A DNA stretch of 7,586 bases, taken from assembly GCA_017469605.1 (NCBI GenBank), contig JAFUGB010000066.1, positions 1 to 7,586 of the forward strand. The letters are read 5' to 3'. This document shows positions 1 through 5,411 of this stretch, in pieces. The position numbers and the translations under genes are program-made. Within the stretch, counting starts at the first letter, position 1. Each line of letters starts with the position of its first letter. The notes under the pieces were generated by a model that was not told the DNA's origin, searched no databases, and saw only the letters and a list, made by a program, of their open reading frames with translations. The stretch comes from Clostridia bacterium (lineage in GTDB: Bacteria > Bacillota > Clostridia > Christensenellales > Aristaeellaceae).

Positions 1-2
1 CC

Positions 3-758
3 TCAAAGATAATCCACCGCCAGCCTGACCAGCAGCAGGACCATCACGCCCATCATGACGGCGCGGATAAACCTGGCCCCCTTGCGGATGGCCAGCCAGC
101 TGCCCAGATAACCGCCCAGCGCGGAACAGACCATGGCAGGCACGGCAAGAGAAAATACAATATTGCCGTTCATAAAATGGGCTACCAGCGCGCTGATATT
201 GGAAGCCAGGTTCACCACCTTGCTGCTGCCCGAAGCGGTCACGGTATCCATACCCGCCGCCCAGGTAAAGCCCAGGATCAGCAGCACGCCGGTGCCTGGA
301 CCGAAAAAGCCGTCATACGCGCCTACCAGCAGCCCAATCAGCCTGCACAGCGCCAGGCGTTTGCCGGTCATGGGAAGGGAACGGTCGGGCGCGGTATGGC
401 GCATGATCATAAGCAGGGCAATCAGCGGAATCAAAATCAAAAGCACCACGCGAAAAGCGGCGTCCGACAGCCGCTCGTTGATTTGGGCGCCGAAAAATGC
501 GCCGATCATCGCCAGCGCCGCCGCCACCAGTGCCGGCTTGAGCATGATTTTTCCGCTGCGGAAGAATTTGACCGTGGCCACCAGGGTGCCAAAGCTGGCC
601 GAGAGCTTATTGCTGCCCGAAGCCAGATCGCTGGGCAGCCCGGCCACCAGGTAAGCCGGCAGCGAAATCAGCCCGCCGCCTCCGCCGATGGCATCCACCA
701 CGGCGGCGGCAAACACCAGCGGCAGCACCACCAAATACATATGTAGGTTTACTGCCAT
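3..758 (-). CDS. TauE/SafE (TSUP) family membrane permease
   Basis: A 251-residue inner-membrane protein of the sulfite exporter TauE/SafE (TSUP) family, whose members move small sulfur-containing or organic anions across the membrane; the substrate here cannot be read from the sequence. It shows about seven to eight hydrophobic segments in two similar halves. Half one carries D22-AIGGGGG and the G-S-N-K-L-S-A-S motif (residues 48-55). Half two carries G-A-Y-D-G-F-F-G-P-G-T-G (146-157) and N-L-A-S-N (183-187). These paired glycine-rich re-entrant motifs are the family signature, and the length is typical. The ATG at 758 is chosen because GGAGGAGG lies 4 bases upstream, inside the end of the preceding gene. 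That gene's stop overlaps this start by 10 bp, so the two are probably translationally coupled. The stop codon lies 2 bases from the window edge, so the gene is complete. Family assignment is firm; substrate unknown. Confidence 0.93.
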   Translation of the reverse strand: MAVNLHMYLVVLPLVFAAAVVDAIGGGGGLISLPAYLVAGLPSDLASGSNKLSASFGTLVATVKFFRSGKIMLKPALVAAALAMIGAFFGAQINERLSDAAFRVVLLILIPLIALLMIMRHTAPDRSLPMTGKRLALCRLIGLLVGAYDGFFGPGTGVLLILGFTWAAGMDTVTASGSSKVVNLASNISALVAHFMNGNIVFSLAVPAMVCSALGGYLGSWLAIRKGARFIRAVMMGVMVLLLVRLAVDYL

Positions 759-976
759 GAATCCTCCTCCGATTTTCCCGCCAGCGAATCCCGGGCATCG
801 GCAATATCCTGGCTGATCCAGGATACAAACTTCAGATCCTTTAATTTTTCACGGCTTACCACCGTATTGGTACCCAGGCAGGCGCTGCACCGGTGCCCGC
901 ACTCCGGGCAAACGCAAACCTCCCTGCCGTCGGCATGGATCATAAACGCACCGCATTCTATGCATCCGCAGCGCAT
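749..976 (-). CDS. small cysteine-rich zinc-ribbon-like protein
   Basis: A 75-residue protein of unknown function. Its first 35 residues hold eight cysteines in two clusters: C3-x-C5-x2-C8 and C21-x-C23-x2-C26-x3-C30-x2-C33, plus H14 and H28. The spacing suggests one or two structural zinc sites (zinc ribbon-like). The remaining ~40 residues are polar and probably helical, with no membrane segment, so it should be cytoplasmic. The ATG at 976 is supported by GGAGG with a 9-base spacer and by an upstream promoter whose predicted transcript begins near 1003. The open frame runs on to 1279, but that extension crosses the promoter and the divergent gene and is rejected. The stop overlaps the TSUP permease start by 10 bp, which implies co-translation and a possible accessory or regulatory role for that transporter; this is inference. 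I do not recognise a named family. A rubredoxin-like or nucleic-acid-binding role is possible but unsupported. Confidence 0.8.
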   Translation of the reverse strand: MRCGCIECGAFMIHADGREVCVCPECGHRCSACLGTNTVVSREKLKDLKFVSWISQDIADARDSLAGKSEEDSWQ

Positions 977-1002
977 AAGAAAACCCCTCCCCTTCCGCTC
1001 AT

Positions 1003-1038
1003 CCCGGATAGTATAGCACAGCCCTTGACTTATTTCCA
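1003..1038 (-). promoter_or_regulatory. promoter of zinc-ribbon/TSUP operon
   Basis: On the minus strand there is a -10 element TATACT (1010-1015) preceded by TG plus one base (TGC, extended -10). A -35-like TGGAAA (1033-1038) lies exactly 17 bases upstream. Transcription should begin near 1003, leaving a leader of about 27 bases that contains the GGAGG at 986-990. The -35 box lies beside the TTGACT of the divergent MATE promoter, so the two promoters probably cannot be occupied at once. Confidence 0.65.
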
Positions 1039-1061
1039 GCAAATGTGCGAAAATATGGAGA
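1025..1061 (+). promoter_or_regulatory. promoter of MATE gene
   Basis: TTGACT (1025-1030, five of six bases of the -35 consensus) is followed after 18 bases by GAAAAT (1049-1054). The -10 is weak but is preceded by TGC, giving an extended -10. The predicted start near 1061 leaves a short leader of about 22 bases before the ATG at 1083. The elements overlap the divergent promoter on the other strand. Confidence 0.45.
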
Positions 1062-1073
1062 AAACTGTTATTG

Positions 1074-1079
1074 AGAGGA
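1074..1079 (+). promoter_or_regulatory. ribosome binding site deciding the MATE start
   Basis: AGAGGA lies 4-5 bases before the ATG at 1083. An in-frame TTG at 1071 overlaps this site and has no ribosome binding site of its own, so the ATG is the better start. Confidence 0.6.
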
Positions 1080-1082
1080 ACC

Positions 1083-2453
1083 ATGAAGGAAAAACGATTC
1101 CGTACCGGCAAATGGGCCATGCTGCCGGTCATATTCACCCTGGCGTGGCCCACCATGCTGGAGCAGGCCATGAGCACGGCGGTGCAGTATGTGGACGCCG
1201 CCATGGTGGGACGCCTGGGCGCGGCGGCAACGGCGGCGGTGGGCGTGACGACGACCATCAACTGGATGATTGGCAGCACGGTATCGGCGCTGGGGATCGG
1301 CTTCTTATCCTTTATCGCGCAAGCCTACGGCGCGGGTGATCGACAGCGGGCGGCCCGGGCTTCCAGCCAGGCTGTGCTGGCTGCGCTGATCAGCGGCACG
1401 CTGTTTACCGTCCTGCCCCTGGCCCTGCACAGGCAGGTACCGGTCTGGATGCAGGCCGATAAAAGCATCCGGGAAAGTGCCGGGCTGTACTTTTTTATTC
1501 TGTATACGCCCATGCTGCTGCGGGCGGCCAGCATTATTTTCGGCACGGCGCTGCGTGCCTCCGGCGATACCCGAACGCCCATGCGCGTTGGCATCCTGAT
1601 GAACGTAATCAATGTGGTGCTCAATTACCTGCTGATCTATCCCACCCATACGGTATGGGGCGTAAAGGTGCCCGGCGCGGGCTTGGGCGTCACCGGCGCG
1701 GCCATTGCCAGCGCGGTGTCCTATGCCGTGGGCGGTATCGGCATCACGTTGGCGCTTTGGCGGCATCCCGTCATCAGCCCCAGGGGACAGAGGCTGCGTC
1801 CCGATTGGGAAATCCTCAAGCCATGCCTCAAGGTGGCCCTGCCCTCCACGCTGCAGCGGTTTGGCACCAGCTTTGGCTATGTGGCCTTTGCCGCCATGAT
1901 CAACGCCCTGGGCACCGTGCCGTTGGCCGCCCACAGCATTGCCAACACGGTGGAATCGGCCTTTTATATCCCCGGCTACGGCATGCAGACCGCCGCGGCT
2001 ACCCTGACCGGCAATGCCCTTGGCGCCGGGGACAAAGAGCGCATGAAGGATCTGGCGCACATGCTCCTGATACTGGAAACTGCCATGATGCTGGTTTCGG
2101 GTACGCTGCTGTTCCTGTTTGCCCCTGGCATGATGGGACTGTTTACCGTGGACGCGGCGGTGATCGCCCTGGGCGCCACGGTATTGCGCATGGTGGCTGT
2201 GTCCGAGCCCTTCTATGGCGTAGCCATCATCCTGGAGGGCATGCTGCAGGGCGTGGGAGACACGGTAACGCCCTTTATATGCAACATCATAGGCATGTGG
2301 GGCGTGCGCATTCTGGGTACCTTCCTGTGCACCCGGCTGCTAAGGCTTGGATTGGAAGCCGCCTGGGCCTGCATGATTGCCCATAACCTGCTTTTGTTCC
2401 TGCTGCTCACCGTTCATTACCGACGCGGCCGGTGGAACCCGCTGTCCCGTTAA
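1083..2453 (+). CDS. MATE family efflux transporter
   Basis: A 456-residue, roughly twelve-helix inner-membrane antiporter of the MATE (multidrug and toxic compound extrusion; NorM/DinF-like) family. Such proteins export cationic or other toxic compounds using a Na+ or H+ gradient. Both halves show the family's internal repeat. The N half has P-T-M-L-E-Q (23-28), D38-A-A-M-V-G-R-L-G (38-46), Q-A-Y-G-A-G-D (80-86) and A-L-R-A-S-G-D-T-R-T-P (156-166). The C half has A-A-H-S-I-A-N (282-288), N311-A-L-G-A-G-D and M-L-Q-G-V-G-D-T-V-T-P (387-397). Length is normal and no key motif is missing. The ATG at 1083 follows AGAGGA. The gene is alone on its strand, divergent from the zinc-ribbon/TSUP pair, and ends within an inverted repeat. 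Substrate cannot be predicted. No adjacent TetR, MarR or MerR regulator gene is visible. Confidence 0.95.
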   Translation: MKEKRFRTGKWAMLPVIFTLAWPTMLEQAMSTAVQYVDAAMVGRLGAAATAAVGVTTTINWMIGSTVSALGIGFLSFIAQAYGAGDRQRAARASSQAVLAALISGTLFTVLPLALHRQVPVWMQADKSIRESAGLYFFILYTPMLLRAASIIFGTALRASGDTRTPMRVGILMNVINVVLNYLLIYPTHTVWGVKVPGAGLGVTGAAIASAVSYAVGGIGITLALWRHPVISPRGQRLRPDWEILKPCLKVALPSTLQRFGTSFGYVAFAAMINALGTVPLAAHSIANTVESAFYIPGYGMQTAAATLTGNALGAGDKERMKDLAHMLLILETAMMLVSGTLLFLFAPGMMGLFTVDAAVIALGATVLRMVAVSEPFYGVAIILEGMLQGVGDTVTPFICNIIGMWGVRILGTFLCTRLLRLGLEAAWACMIAHNLLLFLLLTVHYRRGRWNPLSR

Positions 2454-2481
2454 AACTTTTCAAAACGTTCACGAAAAGTTT
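2453..2481 (+). repeat. 9-bp inverted repeat after the MATE gene
   Basis: Perfect arms AAACTTTTC (2453-2461) and GAAAAGTTT (2473-2481) are separated by 11 bases. The left arm starts in the last base of the MATE stop codon. The stem is AT-rich and no T-run follows on either strand, so it is a poor intrinsic terminator. It ends 22 bases before the -35 of the next gene and could be a regulator site. Function unproven. Confidence 0.5.
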
Positions 2482-2503
2482 ACCGAATCTATCCTGATTT
2501 ACC

Positions 2504-2539
2504 TTGTGCCGAACGGGGCGGAATGCTATCATAATAACA
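2504..2539 (+). promoter_or_regulatory. promoter of the redoxin-domain gene
   Basis: TATCAT (2527-2532, five of six consensus bases) is preceded by TGC, giving an extended -10. A weak -35 TTGTGC (2504-2509) lies 17 bases upstream. The predicted start near 2539 leaves a leader of about 25 bases containing GGAGG (2551-2555). Confidence 0.6.
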
Positions 2540-2564
2540 GTCCCGATTGCGGAGGTTACCAACC

Positions 2565-4040
2565 ATGAAGCGCATTTTATGCGTGTGGATGATTTTTCTG
2601 CTGGCGCTGTGCCTGCTTTGCGTCGGTACAGCGCAGTACAATGATTATTATACCCTGGGCGATACGGTGGAAGACTTTACCCTGACCACGCCGGATGGAG
2701 AAAGGCTGTCCCTCAGCGGCCTTTTGCGGGAACACAAGGCGGTGCTTTTGAACTTCTGGTTTTCCAGTTGCGGTCCCAGCCGATATGAGTTTCCCGCGCT
2801 GCAGGCGGCTTATGAGCTTTATGACGGCGATGTGGAAGTGCTTGCCGTTACCCCTTATGATGATGATGAAACCATCCTCCAGTATCAAAAGGCGATGGGG
2901 CTCACCTTCCCGATGGCCTTTGACAGCGCAGGCATCACCGACTGGTTTGTGGATTACGGATTTCCCACCAATGTGCTGATTGACCGCAATGGCGTGGTTT
3001 GTTATATTGAGTGCGGCGCGCAGACCAGCTCGGACGCCTTTGGGCGTTTGCTGATTCCCTTTGTTCAGGAGGAATACAGTGAGCCGCTGCTGCTGAGCAG
3101 CGTTCCTTCCATTATCCTGCCCGACGCGCCCGATAACAGCGCCCTGAGCGCCGCGCTGAATGTGGAAGGGGGAACGCTTTCCTTCTATTGTCCCCAGAAT
3201 GCCTGGCCATGGACCGTCAGTGAAAACGGCCGCTATATTGTAGCGTCCAACACCGGGTTTAACAATACCGTTTCTCAGGTGGAAACGCTGCTGTACGCCG
3301 GGGCGGGCGATGTGCTGTCCTTCCGGTTCCGCACCTCCACGGAGGAGGGCAGCGATTTGTTTGCCGTGATGGATAATTATGAGATCGTCAAAGCCTTCAG
3401 CGGAGAAAATGATTGGTCTGTGTATGCGCTGCCCATCCAGACAGACGGCTTGCATACCATTACCTTTGAATATATCAAAAACGACGTGAACGCTTCCGGC
3501 AGGGACGAAGTCTTTTTGGATGACGTGGCTTTGCTGCAGGGAGAAGCCGCCGTCCAAGCCCTGGCGGCCAATCCCTCTTATCCGCTTACGCTGGAGGGCA
3601 TGCAGGTGAGCCTGGAATTCTTAAGCGAAAACGCCCGGGAAATCGTCATTGACGATCCCAGCGGCATGGTAAACGCCTATTTCCATGCCGAAGGATATTA
3701 CGTTGTTCCGGAAGAAACGCCGGATATCCGTATATCGATTGGAAAGGACTGCGATCCTGACGCCGCCTTCATCCGTGACCTGCGGGGCACCACCAAAACG
3801 CTGAGCCATTGCCGGTACGATGAAAATGGGTTTTATTTTTCCAGCACGGAAGTTGGGTCGCAGCTGGGCTGGGACGCCCTGCTGCTTGTGCCCTCGGTCA
3901 CCGATGCCTATGGCCAGTACTCCCGCATTTTCCTTTATTTTGAAAGCGGGGAGGCTGTCGACGCCTTCTGCCGTGACCAGGTGCCCGATCTCTTTTCCGG
4001 CGATCCCGTTTCCGGTATTACCTGGCATTATCTTGAATAG
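2565..4040 (+). CDS. secreted TlpA-like redoxin with CGPS active site, jelly-roll and C-terminal domains
   Basis: A 491-residue exported protein. Residues 1-23 form a signal peptide (K2-R3, hydrophobic core, likely cut after G-T-A23); no proper lipobox, C-terminal anchor or LPXTG is seen. Residues about 30-170 are a thioredoxin/TlpA-like domain: L-N-F-W-F-S-S-C69-G-P-S72, the cis-proline loop G-F-P134-T and V-L-I-D-R-N-G (137-143). Members normally reduce extracytoplasmic disulfides through C-x-x-C. Here the second cysteine is serine, codon AGC at 2778-2780, one base from TGC. Two further cysteines, C146 and C150, lie after the cis-proline. Residues about 200-325 resemble a MAM/choice-of-anchor-like jelly roll (W-P-W-T-V near 214, F-S-G-E-N-D-W 278-284, D-E-V-F-L-D-D-V 314-321), often used for carbohydrate or protein binding. 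Residues about 345-491 are unassigned. ATG at 2565 follows GGAGG by 9 bases; an earlier in-frame TTG at 2547 overlaps that region. The fold call is good; thiol chemistry and partner are unknown. Confidence 0.88.
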   Translation: MKRILCVWMIFLLALCLLCVGTAQYNDYYTLGDTVEDFTLTTPDGERLSLSGLLREHKAVLLNFWFSSCGPSRYEFPALQAAYELYDGDVEVLAVTPYDDDETILQYQKAMGLTFPMAFDSAGITDWFVDYGFPTNVLIDRNGVVCYIECGAQTSSDAFGRLLIPFVQEEYSEPLLLSSVPSIILPDAPDNSALSAALNVEGGTLSFYCPQNAWPWTVSENGRYIVASNTGFNNTVSQVETLLYAGAGDVLSFRFRTSTEEGSDLFAVMDNYEIVKAFSGENDWSVYALPIQTDGLHTITFEYIKNDVNASGRDEVFLDDVALLQGEAAVQALAANPSYPLTLEGMQVSLEFLSENAREIVIDDPSGMVNAYFHAEGYYVVPEETPDIRISIGKDCDPDAAFIRDLRGTTKTLSHCRYDENGFYFSSTEVGSQLGWDALLLVPSVTDAYGQYSRIFLYFESGEAVDAFCRDQVPDLFSGDPVSGITWHYLE

Positions 4041-4060
4041 CCGCGTCTCTCTTCATCCAA

Positions 4061-4098
4061 TAAAAATAACCGCCTGCGGGAATTCCGCGGGCGGTTAT
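4061..4098 (-). terminator. intrinsic terminator of fba, probably bidirectional
   Basis: A 14-bp stem (arms 4066-4079 and 4085-4098, one T-G wobble) closes a 5-base loop. Read on the minus strand the stem runs into TTTTTA, so it is a classic intrinsic terminator 18 bases past the fba stop. On the plus strand only GCGTTTC follows the stem, so it would act more weakly for the convergent redoxin gene, which ends 25 bases before it. Confidence 0.9.
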
Positions 4099-4115
4099 GC
4101 GTTTCAGGATGTTTA

Positions 4116-5081
4116 TCAGGCTTTGCCATTGCAGCCCAGCACATCCACGATCTTGTGCTCCACCATGGCCTGGATGGCGGCACGGGCGTCGGTAAGGTAC
4201 TGACGGGGATCAAAGTGATCGGGATGCTCGTTAAAGTGCTTGCGCACGCTGGCAGTGAAGGCCAGGCGAAGGTCGCTGTCAATGTTGATTTTGCACACGG
4301 CCATGGAAGCGGCCTTGCGCAGCTGCTCTTCGGGAATGCCCACGGCATCGGGCAAGCGGCCGCCGTTTTCATTGATGATCTTGACAAATTCCTGGGGAAC
4401 GGAGGAAGCGCCGTGCAGCACGATGGGGAAGCCGGGCAGCTTCTTGGAAACCTCTTCCAGGATGTCAAAGCGCAGCGGCGGGGGCACCAGGATACCGTCG
4501 GCATTGCGGGTGCACTGGGCGGCGGTGAACTTGTAGGCGCCGTGGCTGGTGCCGATGGCGATGGCCAGGCTGTCGCAGCCGGTGGCCTGGGTGAACTCGA
4601 TCACCTCTACGGGACGGGTATAGCTGCTGTCCTCAGCGGAGACGTTCACATCGTCTTCCACGCCGGCCAGGCTGCCAAGCTCGGCTTCCACGGTGACGTT
4701 GTACTTATGGGCGTATTCCACCACTTTGCGGGTTTCTTCAATATTCTGCTCAAAGGGCAGGGCGCTCTTGTCGATCATGACGCTGGTAAAACCGCCATCG
4801 ATGCAGGCTTTGCAGGTTTCAAAATCCGGGCCGTGGTCCAGGTGCAGGGCGATGGGCAGGCCGGTGGTCTTTTCGGCAGCCTCCACCAGCTTGACCAGGT
4901 AGGTGTGGTTGGCATAGGCGCGGGCGCCTTTGCTGACCTGCAGGATCAGGGGAGCGTTCTGGGCCTTGCCGGCTTCCACGATCCCCTGGATGATTTCCAT
5001 GTTGTTGACGTTGAAGGCGCCGATGGCGTAGCCGCCTTCGTAAGCCTTTTTGAACATGTCGCGCGTATTTACAAGGGGCAT
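4116..5081 (-). CDS. fba: class II fructose-1,6-bisphosphate aldolase
   Basis: A 321-residue cytoplasmic zinc enzyme that reversibly splits fructose-1,6-bisphosphate into dihydroxyacetone phosphate and glyceraldehyde-3-phosphate in glycolysis and gluconeogenesis. Visible motifs: A-F-N-V-N-N (22-27), A-L-H80-L-D82-H83-G with the catalytic aspartate and first zinc histidine, S-V-M-I-D (100-104), V-E-A-E134-L-G, G-T-S-H180-G-A-Y with the second zinc histidine, V-L-H223-G-A-S-S-V-P with the third and the phosphate loop, and K-I-N266-I-D-S-D. The insert P-D-A-V-G-I-P-E-E-Q-L-R (244-255) and the length fit the class IIB forms of Clostridia and spirochaetes. A tagatose-bisphosphate aldolase cannot be wholly excluded by motif alone. 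The ATG at 5081 follows GGAGG by 9 bases; the in-frame upstream extension to 5150 would cross the promoter. It is monocistronic, with its own promoter and terminator. No catalytic residue is missing. Confidence 0.96.
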   Translation of the reverse strand: MPLVNTRDMFKKAYEGGYAIGAFNVNNMEIIQGIVEAGKAQNAPLILQVSKGARAYANHTYLVKLVEAAEKTTGLPIALHLDHGPDFETCKACIDGGFTSVMIDKSALPFEQNIEETRKVVEYAHKYNVTVEAELGSLAGVEDDVNVSAEDSSYTRPVEVIEFTQATGCDSLAIAIGTSHGAYKFTAAQCTRNADGILVPPPLRFDILEEVSKKLPGFPIVLHGASSVPQEFVKIINENGGRLPDAVGIPEEQLRKAASMAVCKINIDSDLRLAFTASVRKHFNEHPDHFDPRQYLTDARAAIQAMVEHKIVDVLGCNGKA

Positions 5082-5100
5082 AGGAAAATTCCTCCTTTTC

Positions 5101-5114
5101 ATTGGATATCCGAT
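5101..5114. promoter_or_regulatory. operator-like palindrome at the fba transcription start
   Basis: ATTGGATATCCGAT is a 14-base palindrome with one non-matching pair, centred on GGATATCC. It covers about +1 to +14 relative to the start predicted from the TATAAT box, a position where a bound repressor would block transcription. No regulator is identifiable, and 8-bp palindromes also arise by chance. Confidence 0.35.
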
Positions 5115-5150
5115 ACGGTTTATTATACCATTTGTGATCGATTGATGCAA
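5115..5150 (-). promoter_or_regulatory. promoter of fba
   Basis: A perfect TATAAT (5122-5127) is preceded by TGG (extended -10). TTGCAT (5145-5150) sits exactly 17 bases upstream, directly abutting the stop codon of the preceding gene. Predicted start is near 5115 with a ~34-base leader. This gives fba independent, probably strong, expression. Confidence 0.8.
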
Positions 5151-5411
5151 TCATATTTTCTGATTCTGCGTATTTTGAACATTTTCATTTTTCAGCGAAT
5201 CCCCGTCATCCCCCCGGGCATAGGCCGCCGAAAGGATGCAGCGCCGGCTTAACGGCTTTTCCTTTTTTCCGCGGGCGGTGATGAAATATACCGTATTTTC
5301 ATCGGTTCGCGTTACGGTGATGTTAACGCGGCGGATGCCCTTTTCATCCTGGAGCATCACCGCGATCTTCCGACCATGCTCCATGGAATAACGCAAAAAC
5401 CTGTCAATCAT
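5151..5411 (-). CDS. small unrecognised protein coupled to the membrane glycosyltransferase-like gene
   Basis: An 86-residue cytoplasmic protein with no signal or membrane segment. The start M-I-D-R-F at 5411 is preferred: GGAGG (5418-5422) lies 6 bases upstream and the codon overlaps the upstream stop in ATGATTGA. The frame is open upstream to 5459, but that stretch lies wholly in the other gene. Residues about 12-72 read like a small beta-barrel: alternating hydrophobic strands (K-I-A-V-M-L, V-N-I-T-V, V-Y-F-I-T-A) ending in R-C-I-L-S-A-A-Y-A-R-G-D-D-G-D. The strand pattern and terminal I-L-S-A recall a stripped-down WYL or Sm-like fold, which is only an inference. The last 15 residues are Asn/Gln-rich and encoded by AT-rich DNA. 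Translational coupling suggests a stoichiometric link to the upstream protein or simple operon packing. Function unknown. Confidence 0.75.
   Translation of the reverse strand: MIDRFLRYSMEHGRKIAVMLQDEKGIRRVNITVTRTDENTVYFITARGKKEKPLSRRCILSAAYARGDDGDSLKNENVQNTQNQKI

Noticed and set aside
977..1279. Upstream extension of the zinc-ribbon frame (176-codon form)
   Set aside because: It crosses the divergent promoters and the start of the MATE gene; GGAGG and a promoter support the ATG at 976.
1305..2060. 251-codon minus-strand and overlapping plus-strand frames within the MATE gene
   Set aside because: They lie entirely inside a typical MATE coding sequence and have no start signals of their own.
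2773..2780. Idea that CGPS marks the redoxin as a pseudogene
   Set aside because: The frame is intact over 491 codons, with a promoter, ribosome binding site, signal peptide and cis-proline all present.
2577..3557. 326-codon minus-strand open frame opposite the redoxin gene
   Set aside because: Composition typical of an antisense shadow (histidine, glycine and isoleucine-rich, no domain pattern). The plus strand shows clear fold motifs with a promoter and ribosome binding site.
4155..5252. 365-codon plus-strand open frame opposite fba
   Set aside because: Glycine/alanine/valine/histidine-rich antisense shadow of a well-conserved enzyme gene. It lacks a ribosome binding site and recognisable motifs, and crosses the fba promoter.
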